A stretch of DNA of 11,259 nucleotides from DASROJ01 sp035646975 (GTDB lineage Bacteria; Acidobacteriota; Polarisedimenticolia; JACPZX01; DASXTC01): assembly GCA_035646975.1 (NCBI GenBank), contig DASROJ010000201.1, forward strand, positions 1-11,259, in the 5' to 3' direction. Positions 6,274 to 11,259 of this stretch are shown piece after piece. Made by a program: the position numbers and the translations under genes. Every line of letters begins with the position of its first letter. The stretch's first letter is position 1. The notes beneath the pieces are model-generated. The model saw only the letters and a list, made by a program, of their open reading frames with translations. It was not told the DNA's origin and ran no database searches.

Positions 6274-6678
6274 TCAGCCTCCCGCCGACATCAGTGCCAG
6301 CACCCGCTCCGGGATGCGGCAGGGCACGCCGAGCCGGTCGGTGGCCGCATGCCGGGTCGCGCCGGTGGCCAGCAGCCTGCCGTCGCTGTCCCGCTCCACC
6401 CGGTATTCGAACCGGACGGTCACCCGCGTGACATCCGCCAGCACGGTGTGCACGCTGATCACATCGTCGTAGCGCGCGGGGCTCTGGTACTTGCAGCTCG
6501 CGTCGACCACCGGCATCCAGACGCCGTCCTTCTCCATGTCGGCGTAGGTGCAGCCGGCCGCCCGCATCAGCTCGGTGCGCCCCACCTCGAACCAGACGAG
6601 GTAGTGGATGTGATGCACCACTCCCATGTGATCGGTCTCGGGGTAGCGCACCCGGAGCGTCGTCACGTGCGCTTTCAT
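6274..6678 (-). CDS. YbgC/4-hydroxybenzoyl-CoA thioesterase-like hotdog protein
   Basis: A 134-residue cytoplasmic acyl-CoA thioesterase with the hotdog fold. The diagnostic N-terminal motif is RVRYPETDHMGVVHHIHYLVWFEVGRTELMR (split here: RYPETDHMGVV, HHIHYLVWFEVGRTE), with the catalytic aspartate D16 in the ETD position, as in YbgC (YxxTDxxGVVYHxxYxxxxExxRxE). Length equals the family's usual 130-140. Substrate range is not visible; YbgC proteins act on short- to medium-chain acyl-CoA and in proteobacteria sit with tol-pal genes. Here it lies between rpe (13-base gap) and bamD (one-base gap), an envelope-related context without tolQRAB in view. Only a weak GAGG precedes the ATG, so it may rely on coupling to rpe translation. 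Confidence 0.9.
   Translation of the reverse strand: MKAHVTTLRVRYPETDHMGVVHHIHYLVWFEVGRTELMRAAGCTYADMEKDGVWMPVVDASCKYQSPARYDDVISVHTVLADVTRVTVRFEYRVERDSDGRLLATGATRHAATDRLGVPCRIPERVLALMSAGG
6278..6283 (-). promoter_or_regulatory. Shine-Dalgarno that fixes the bamD start
   Basis: GGGAGG on the minus strand five bases before the ATG at 6272. It lies within the last codons of the thioesterase gene and points to the upstream Met rather than Met14 as the bamD start. Confidence 0.75.
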
Positions 6679-6691
6679 CGCGTCGCGCGCC

Positions 6692-7354
6692 TCACGCCCT
6701 GGCCTGCATCCGCGCGATGAGATCGGCCGCCGCCGCGCGCGGATCGCCGCCGCCGAACACGGAGCTGCCCGCCACCAGCAGATCGGCGCCTGCCGCCACC
6801 AGATCCGCGATGTTGTCGCGGGTCACGCCGCCGTCGACCTCGATCAGGGTCTTGAGCCCGCGCCGCTCGAGGCGATCGCGCAGCGCCACGATCTTGTCCT
6901 TGACCCGCGGGATGAATTTCTGTCCGCCCCAACCCGGATTGACGCTCATCAGGAGGATGTAGTCCGCCTCGGGCAGAATCTCCTCGAGCGCGTCGAGCGG
7001 CGTGGCCGGGTTGAGCACCACGCCTGCCTTGCGACCCTTCGACTTGATGCTGGTCACCGTGCGATGCAGGTGGCGGCAGGCCTCCACGTGCACCGAGATC
7101 ATGTCGGCGCCGGCCTCGACGAACGCGTCGATGAAGGCATCGGCGTTGTCGATCATCAGGTGCGCGTCGAGCTTGAGTTTCGTGGCCTTGCGAAGGCTGC
7201 TCACCACCGGCGGGCCGATGGTGATGTTGGGCACGAAGTGGCCGTCCATGACGTCGACGTGGAGCGTTCGCACTCCCGCCTTCTCAACGGCGAGGATTTC
7301 CTCGGCCAGCCGGCTGAAGTCCGCCGACAGAATCGATGGGGCCAGCTCAGCCAC
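6692..7354 (-). CDS. rpe: Ribulose-phosphate 3-epimerase
   Basis: A 220-residue cytoplasmic (beta/alpha)8-barrel enzyme that interconverts D-ribulose 5-phosphate and D-xylulose 5-phosphate in the pentose phosphate pathway. All metal ligands are visible: H32 and D34 in LHVDVMDGHFVPN, H65 in DAHLMI, and D174 in IEVDGGV, where D34 and D174 also act as the acid/base pair. The phosphate-binding parts MSVNPGWGGQKF (136-147) and VAGSSVFG (194-201) are intact. Family length is normal. The start is a GTG, chosen because GAGGTG lies four bases upstream and APSILSADF begins at residue 5, as in family members. It follows the PASTA gene by 18 bases and precedes the thioesterase gene by 13, within one presumed operon. 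Confidence 0.97.
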   Translation of the reverse strand: MAELAPSILSADFSRLAEEILAVEKAGVRTLHVDVMDGHFVPNITIGPPVVSSLRKATKLKLDAHLMIDNADAFIDAFVEAGADMISVHVEACRHLHRTVTSIKSKGRKAGVVLNPATPLDALEEILPEADYILLMSVNPGWGGQKFIPRVKDKIVALRDRLERRGLKTLIEVDGGVTRDNIADLVAAGADLLVAGSSVFGGGDPRAAAADLIARMQARA

Positions 7355-7358
7355 GTTT

Positions 7359-7364
7359 CACCTC
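7359..7364 (-). promoter_or_regulatory. Shine-Dalgarno that supports the GTG start of rpe
   Basis: GAGGTG on the minus strand, four bases before the GTG at 7354, in the 18-base gap after the PASTA gene. Confidence 0.75.
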
Positions 7365-7372
7365 ATTGGCCG

Positions 7373-8173
7373 TCATTGATCACCGAGCACCAGGCTGATG
7401 ATGTCCTGCCGGCCGACCGGGTAGCCGGCCTCCGGTGACTGCCGAATCACGCTGCCTGGCCGCACGCCCGGCGCCGGCTCACGGCGCACCGCTCCAAGAC
7501 GCAGACCCGCGCGCTGCGCGAACGCCTTGACCTCGTTGAGCGTGTGACGGGAAAGATCCGGCATCACGTAGACAGGATCGGGCCGCCCGCGGCTCACCAG
7601 CAGGTCGATGCGAGCCTGTCCGCCGACCAGCTGCAGACCCGACGTTCCGGTGGCCCGGTCCGGGTGCTGGGCCATCACGACATCCGAGATCGTCCTGGTG
7701 TCGTGCACCGATGTGACATGTCCCACGCCGAGCCCGCTGCCCTGGATCGCGATCTGCGCGGTGCGCACCGACTGCCCCTGCACTTCGGGTATCGAGACTT
7801 CGGCCACTCCAAGGCTCACCGTCACACGGACCTTGCGATCCCTTTTTGTGGTGGCGCCGGCACGCGGGTCCTGTGACAGCACGCGGCCCCTGACGACCTT
7901 GTCGTCGAACCTCTCCGCCGCCTGCTCGAGGAAGAGCCCCGAGCGGGCAAGGGTGGCCCGCGCGTCCTCCACCGGCAGTCCCGTCAGCTCAGGCACAGCC
8001 ACCTCGCGCCGTGTGAAAGCCATGCGCATCATCATGTAGAAGCTGCCCGCGAACAGAATGACCAGGACACCCGAGAGGATGGCGACCCAACCGAGCCGGA
8101 CGAGCAACCGCGTCGCCCGCGACTGACGGGGCGTGACACCGGTGTTCTCGTGACCCTGCCCGGAGTTCGTCAC
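7373..8173 (-). CDS. Membrane-anchored protein with three PASTA domains
   Basis: From the GTG at 8173 this is 266 residues: a short cytoplasmic N-terminus, one membrane helix (about 25-49, VRLGWVAILSGVLVILFAGSFYMMM split by its ends), then three PASTA repeats at about 57-122 (VAVPELTGLPVEDARATLARSG), 123-196 (VSIPEVQGQSVRTAQ) and 199-264 (YVMPDLSRHTLNEVKAFAQRAGL). PASTA domains bind peptidoglycan fragments in Stk1/PknB-type kinases and some penicillin-binding proteins; here no kinase or transpeptidase domain is attached, so the role is probably cell-wall binding or sensing. The start is uncertain: no clear Shine-Dalgarno precedes the GTG. An ATG at 8230 would add 19 Arg-rich residues, and anything longer runs into the tRNA. 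It lies about 100 bases after tRNA-Gln, whose promoter probably reads into it. Confidence 0.85.
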   Translation of the reverse strand: MTNSGQGHENTGVTPRQSRATRLLVRLGWVAILSGVLVILFAGSFYMMMRMAFTRREVAVPELTGLPVEDARATLARSGLFLEQAAERFDDKVVRGRVLSQDPRAGATTKRDRKVRVTVSLGVAEVSIPEVQGQSVRTAQIAIQGSGLGVGHVTSVHDTRTISDVVMAQHPDRATGTSGLQLVGGQARIDLLVSRGRPDPVYVMPDLSRHTLNEVKAFAQRAGLRLGAVRREPAPGVRPGSVIRQSPEAGYPVGRQDIISLVLGDQ

Positions 8174-8212
8174 TGTATCGATGGCCCAGAATCCGCGGCG
8201 AAGCCTATCACA

Positions 8213-8241
8213 GCACCGCCGGGGCCGCATCCATCCGGTGC
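8213..8241 (-). other. Imperfect stem-loop between tRNA-Gln and the PASTA gene
   Basis: Arms GCACCG and CGGTGC separated by 17 bases. No U-tract follows, so it does not look like an intrinsic terminator for the tRNA. It could aid tRNA 3' processing or be chance. The rest of the 102-base gap shows nothing else I can support. Confidence 0.3.
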
Positions 8242-8275
8242 CGTTCGCGACCGCCGGGTGGGTGAAGGAGGAAAC

Positions 8276-8349
8276 TGGCTGCGGGACAGGGATTCGAACC
8301 CCGATAACATGCTCCAGAGGCATGCGTCCTACCATTGGACGATCCCGCA
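8276..8349 (-). tRNA. tRNA-Gln (anticodon CTG)
   Basis: A full cloverleaf of 71 bases plus an encoded CCA can be drawn on the minus strand. Acceptor TGCGGGA pairs with TCCCGCA, followed by discriminator G and CCA (8276-8278). D-arm is GTCC/GGAC with loop AATGGTA. Anticodon stem CATGC/GCATG encloses loop CTCTGGA with anticodon CTG, which reads CAG codons. T-arm is CGGGG/CCCTG with loop TTCGAAT. The U1-A72 pair is the tRNA-Gln identity element used by the amidotransferase GatCAB and by GlnRS. The 5' end is nine bases from the predicted transcription start. Confidence 0.96.
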
Positions 8350-8364
8350 GCAGGCGAACCCGGA

Positions 8365-8393
8365 ATCTTAGTCAGAGGCCGGCGCCGGGTCAA
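8365..8393 (-). promoter_or_regulatory. Sigma70-type promoter of tRNA-Gln
   Basis: Minus strand: -35 TTGACC (8388-8393), 17-base spacer, -10 TAAGAT (8365-8370); start expected near 8358. It occupies the 69-base gap after the dehydrogenase gene. With no terminator visible after the tRNA it probably also serves the PASTA-rpe-thioesterase-bamD genes. The -35 surroundings (CTTCTTGACCC, then GCGCCGGC) match the M14 operon promoter. Confidence 0.8.
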
Positions 8394-8418
8394 GAAGATG
8401 AAGGATGGCCGGCTTCAA

Positions 8419-9648
8419 TCAGTCGCCGTTGTCGGCCACGATGCGCGGCTCGACGATCCTCTCCGCCGCGGCGCGCGGCGTGATTTTCTCGCGCTTCGAC
8501 AGCGAGTAGACCGCCTCGGCATTGTTCCGCACGGTGTTGACGATGCGCGCCACCGCGTGCGGGAGCCTCATCGGTCCGAGCGGACGCTTCACCTCGTCGA
8601 GCTCCTCGGCGCAAGCCACGATGCCGCCGCAGTTCGTCAGGTAGTCCACGCTGCAGAGCACGCCGCGCCCGTGAAGATGCTCCTCGGCCTCCACCGACAA
8701 CGGCTTGTTGGCCGCCTGCAGCACGAACCGCGCCTGGATCTTCCCGGCCAGGTCGAGGTCCACCGTGTCGGTCCGCGCCGCGGGCACCACGACATCCGTG
8801 GAGATCTCGAACAGTTTTTTGAGGGAGGCCGCCCCCTTGAACACCTGCACGCCGGGCTGGCTCGATTCGACGACCGATTTTCCGCGCGCCCTGGCCTGCA
8901 GCAGGCCGCCGACATCGAGGCCTTCCGGATGGTAGACGACGCCGCCGTAGTCGCGTGACGGGTCGGGCAGATCGCTGGTGGCCACGATGAGGGCCCCTTC
9001 GTGACGGGCCAGCCTCGCGATGCCGGCGCCGACGTTGCCGAACCCTTCCACCGTGAGACGCAGCCCCCTCAGGCTCGTCACCCCGTCGAGGTACCTGCCG
9101 CGGATCGCCGCTTTCAGATCGGCCAGACACCCCAGCGACGTCAATCCCAGCAGGTCGATCGGGATGCCGCCTTTGTCGGCGGGCCTGCCGATCGACCGTC
9201 CCGCGAGCTCGAAGATGATCTGCATGTCCTGCTCGTCGGTGTACATGTCCGGTCCGGGCGTATAGTCGGGCAGGTGCTCGAGCAGACCCGCGTACCAGGC
9301 GATCAGGTCATGACGTGGCGTCGATCCACGGGGAAACCTCGCCGGTTCGGCCACCAGGGCCGACTTGCCACCGCCCAGCCCCAGGTTGGCCGCGGCGTTC
9401 TTGTAGGTCATCGCGCGCGCGAGGTCGTACACCTCCTCCACCGTGATGTCGGGCACCATCCGCAGGCCCCCCATCGCCTGCCCGCGAGATGTGTTGTGGA
9501 CCACGATGATGGCCGACACGTCCCAGATCGCATGTTTCGCCACCAGGATCGTCTCGGGGCCGTAGGCATCCACCAGATGCGGATACCGGCCCGTGGCGAA
9601 CTCGATGGTCGTCTCTCCCCTTCGGATCACGCCGTCGGCGATCTTCAT
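8419..9648 (-). CDS. Glu/Leu/Phe/Val-family amino-acid dehydrogenase
   Basis: A 409-residue NAD(P)-dependent oxidative deaminase. The dimerisation/catalytic domain has HNTSRGQAMGGLRM (51-64), then TYKNAAANLGLGGGKSALV (81-99) with the conserved lysines K83 and K95, and PGPDMYTDEQDM (131-142) with the catalytic aspartate D134. The Rossmann nucleotide fold follows, with VEGFGNVGAGIARL (200-213) and the later QAANKPLS (311-318) and DYLTNCGGIVACAEEL (335-350). The KNAAA and GGGKS motifs resemble leucine/phenylalanine dehydrogenases, whereas PDMYTDEQ resembles glutamate dehydrogenase, so the preferred amino acid is not decided here. The ATG overlaps the gltX stop as ATGA, indicating co-translation with glutamyl-tRNA synthetase. 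That neighbourhood slightly favours glutamate. Confidence 0.9.
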   Translation of the reverse strand: MKIADGVIRRGETTIEFATGRYPHLVDAYGPETILVAKHAIWDVSAIIVVHNTSRGQAMGGLRMVPDITVEEVYDLARAMTYKNAAANLGLGGGKSALVAEPARFPRGSTPRHDLIAWYAGLLEHLPDYTPGPDMYTDEQDMQIIFELAGRSIGRPADKGGIPIDLLGLTSLGCLADLKAAIRGRYLDGVTSLRGLRLTVEGFGNVGAGIARLARHEGALIVATSDLPDPSRDYGGVVYHPEGLDVGGLLQARARGKSVVESSQPGVQVFKGAASLKKLFEISTDVVVPAARTDTVDLDLAGKIQARFVLQAANKPLSVEAEEHLHGRGVLCSVDYLTNCGGIVACAEELDEVKRPLGPMRLPHAVARIVNTVRNNAEAVYSLSKREKITPRAAAERIVEPRIVADNGD

Positions 9649-11114
9649 CGCGAGTCCCCCGCCGCGGCGCGATCGGCTTCGACGAACCGGGCCGCTCTGT
9701 CGAGCCGCGCGACCACCGCCTCGCGCCCCATCATCGCCATCACCGCGAAGATCCCCGGGCTGACCATGCGACCGGTCAGGGCCACGCGCGCCGGATGGAT
9801 CAGCTCGCCGGCCTTGATTCCCAGGCGCGCCGCCAGATCCCGCAGCGCCGTCTCTGCGGCCGTTGCATCGAAACCGTTCAAGCCGGCCAGCGTGTCACGC
9901 AAGGCCGTGAGCCGTCCGACGGCCGTTTCGGATTTGAGATGCTTGTCCACCGCCGCGGGGTCGTATTCGAACTCCGGCTGGAGGAATGGCCGCGCGTCGC
10001 GCGCCAGCTCGGAAAGCAGGCGCGAGCGATCCTTGAGCAGCTCCATCAGCGCATGGAACCATTCCTTGCGGACGTCCTCGAACTCGGGCCTCCAGAGCCC
10101 CTCGGCATCGAACCAGGGACGCGCCAGAGTCGCCAGATCGGCCCCCGTGCGCCGCTTGAGGTACTCGCTGTTCATCCAGGTCAGCTTGTCCAGGTCGAAC
10201 ACGGCGCTGCGTGAGCCCACCCCTTCGAACGAGAAGGCTTCGATGATTTCCTCCCGCGTCATGATCTCGCGGTCGCCGCCCGGTGACCATCCCAGCAGCG
10301 CGAGAAAATTGAACAACGCTTCGGGCAGGAAACCCAGCCGCTGGTACTCCATGACCGAAACGGCGCCATGCCTCTTGCTCAGGCGCTTCTTGTCGGCGCC
10401 GAGGATCAATGGCAGATGGCCAAACCGGGGTGGCTCGGCCCCCAGGGCGCGGTAGATGATGATCTGCTTGGGTGTGTTCGAAATGTGATCATCGCCCCGG
10501 ATGACGTGCGTCACCCTCATGTCGATGTCGTCCGAGACGCACGACAGATTGTAGGTGGGCGAGCCGTCGGTGCGCAGCAACACCAAGTCCTCGATATCGG
10601 CGTTGTTGAAGGAGGTCGTTCCGTGCACCAGGTCGTCGTAGACGGTTTCTCCTTCCGGAACCCGGATGCGCAGGCAGCTGGGCTCCGACGCCTCGTGGCG
10701 GCGCCGGGATTCCCCGGAGTCCAGCGCGAGGCAGGCCCGATCGTATTTCCATACGGCGCCGCGCTGTTCCACAGCGCGCTTGCGCGCGTCGATCGCCTCG
10801 GCCGTGCAGAAGCAGCGGTAGGCCTTCCCCTCCTCGAGCATGGCCAGCGCCCGCGCGGTGTGCTGCCCCCGGTACGAGGACTGGTAGAAGGGGCCTTCGT
10901 CGTGCGTGATGCCGAGCCAGCTCAACCCCTCGAGAATCTCCCGGACCATTTCCTGTGATGAACGCGCGATGTCGGTGTCCTCGACTCTCAGGATCAGGAC
11001 ACCGCCTTCGCGCCGCGCGAAGAGCAGGTTGAACAGGGCCGTGCGCGCGCCACCGACGTGAAGATAGCCGGTGGGGCTCGGTGCGAAACGGACCCTTGGT
11101 GCCGCCGCGCTCAT
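9645..11114 (-). CDS. gltX: Glutamate-tRNA ligase
   Basis: A 489-residue class I aminoacyl-tRNA synthetase that charges tRNA-Glu with glutamate in the cytoplasm, and in bacteria without GlnRS also tRNA-Gln. Residues 9-25 carry RFAPSPTGYLHVGGART, with the HIGH-type signature HVGG at 19-22. The KMSKS-type signature is KRLSKRHG at 243-250. A CxC pair (C101, C103) with YDRAC (C128) matches the zinc-binding motif seen in some GluRS. Family blocks YNLSCVSDDIDMRVTHVIRGDDHISNTPKQ (split: YNLSCVSDDIDM, THVIRGDDHISNT) and the C-terminal VALTGRMVSPGIF (about 447-459) are intact, so it is full length. The ATG has GGGGTG seven bases upstream and a strong promoter 70-100 bases upstream. Confidence 0.97.
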   Translation of the reverse strand: MSAAAPRVRFAPSPTGYLHVGGARTALFNLLFARREGGVLILRVEDTDIARSSQEMVREILEGLSWLGITHDEGPFYQSSYRGQHTARALAMLEEGKAYRCFCTAEAIDARKRAVEQRGAVWKYDRACLALDSGESRRRHEASEPSCLRIRVPEGETVYDDLVHGTTSFNNADIEDLVLLRTDGSPTYNLSCVSDDIDMRVTHVIRGDDHISNTPKQIIIYRALGAEPPRFGHLPLILGADKKRLSKRHGAVSVMEYQRLGFLPEALFNFLALLGWSPGGDREIMTREEIIEAFSFEGVGSRSAVFDLDKLTWMNSEYLKRRTGADLATLARPWFDAEGLWRPEFEDVRKEWFHALMELLKDRSRLLSELARDARPFLQPEFEYDPAAVDKHLKSETAVGRLTALRDTLAGLNGFDATAAETALRDLAARLGIKAGELIHPARVALTGRMVSPGIFAVMAMMGREAVVARLDRAARFVEADRAAAGDSR

Positions 11115-11164
11115 CGTGCATCACCCCGCGAGATCGGCAGCGCAAGTGGAAGGCCTGCCGGGAC

Positions 11165-11181
11165 TTGAACAGCTGTTGAAC
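11165..11181. promoter_or_regulatory. Palindrome and direct repeat just downstream of the gltX promoter
   Basis: The 10-bp palindrome AACAGCTGTT (11168-11177) overlaps a direct repeat TTGAAC at 11165-11170 and 11176-11181, one helical turn (11 bases) apart. It begins a few bases after the predicted gltX transcription start, a position suited to a repressor operator. GAAC-AGCT-GTTG is one mismatch from the GAAC-N4-GTTC LexA pattern. No regulator gene is in view. Confidence 0.35.
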
Positions 11182-11190
11182 GGAGCCGGC

Positions 11191-11219
11191 ATTCTAGCGG
11201 CCGACCGCCTCCTGGTCAA
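11191..11219 (-). promoter_or_regulatory. Sigma70-type promoter of gltX
   Basis: Minus strand: -35 TTGACC (11214-11219), 17-base spacer, -10 TAGAAT (11191-11196). Transcription would start near 11184, giving a leader of about 70 bases before the gltX ATG. Beyond it, 11220-11259 holds nothing I can assign. Confidence 0.8.
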
Positions 11220-11259
11220 ACCATGCGCGTTGCGAGTCGATGCCGGGCAGCCTATGGTG

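Noticed and set aside
8230..8335. N-terminal extension of the PASTA protein up to 8335
   Set aside because: The upstream part runs through the tRNA-Gln gene, so the frame there is incidental; starts at 8173 or 8230 are the only plausible ones.
9001..10455. Long plus-strand open frame opposite the dehydrogenase and gltX
   Set aside because: It crosses the gltX/dehydrogenase boundary and gives an Arg/Ser-rich product with no family features; both opposing genes are certain.
11145..11190. tRNA-like wording (GGGACTTGAAC) upstream of gltX
   Set aside because: It resembles a tRNA T-loop on the reverse strand, but no acceptor, anticodon or D-arm can be paired around it, and it overlaps the gltX promoter and leader.
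11222..11259. Possible start of a divergent plus-strand gene (ATG at 11222)
   Set aside because: No Shine-Dalgarno, only 12 codons before the edge, and it overlaps the gltX promoter upstream region; not supportable.

Overview
This is an ordinary-looking stretch of GC-rich bacterial chromosome in which every supported gene reads leftwards (minus strand): eleven protein genes and one tRNA, packed tightly, with no intergenic gap above about 150 bases. The organism is Gram-negative: it has a lipobox-bearing BamD outer-membrane assembly lipoprotein and a secreted M14 peptidase. The style of BamD, the long M14 peptidase and the PASTA-rpe pairing remind me of Acidobacteriota or a neighbouring phylum. 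That placement is recalled family resemblance, not something the sequence proves. I see no mobile element, CRISPR array, prophage or defence module, and no intrinsic terminator with a U-tract.

Layout in transcription order (right to left). (1) A strong sigma70-type promoter (TTGACC, 17 bases, TAGAAT) near 11191-11219 precedes gltX (glutamyl-tRNA synthetase). gltX overlaps an amino-acid dehydrogenase of the Glu/Leu/Phe/Val family by ATGA. (2) A second strong promoter (TTGACC, 17, TAAGAT) drives tRNA-Gln(CTG), and probably reads on into a PASTA-domain membrane protein, rpe (ribulose-5-phosphate 3-epimerase), a YbgC-like thioesterase and bamD. The last four are separated by 1-18 bases and look like one operon. 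(3) A class I SAM methyltransferase and a MmcQ/YjbR protein follow. Each is preceded by a short tandem-repeat array (12-bp and 13-bp units) whose units carry AAAGG-type Shine-Dalgarno cores and run up to the start codon. (4) A third promoter (TTGACC, 18, TACTCT) starts a probable operon of a 952-residue secreted M14 carboxypeptidase, an AlkA-type DNA-3-methyladenine glycosylase and an EamA-family transporter. The transporter runs off the left edge.

Functionally, gltX, the dehydrogenase and tRNA-Gln all touch glutamate/glutamine. The PASTA, thioesterase and BamD genes suggest envelope biology. The glycosylase repairs alkylated DNA. The points most worth a second look are the two start-codon-proximal repeat arrays, especially the 13-bp array, where losing one unit would put an upstream Shine-Dalgarno plus ATG in frame with the MmcQ gene. 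The near-identical promoters of tRNA-Gln and the M14 operon are also of interest. I did not find a convincing new multi-gene system.
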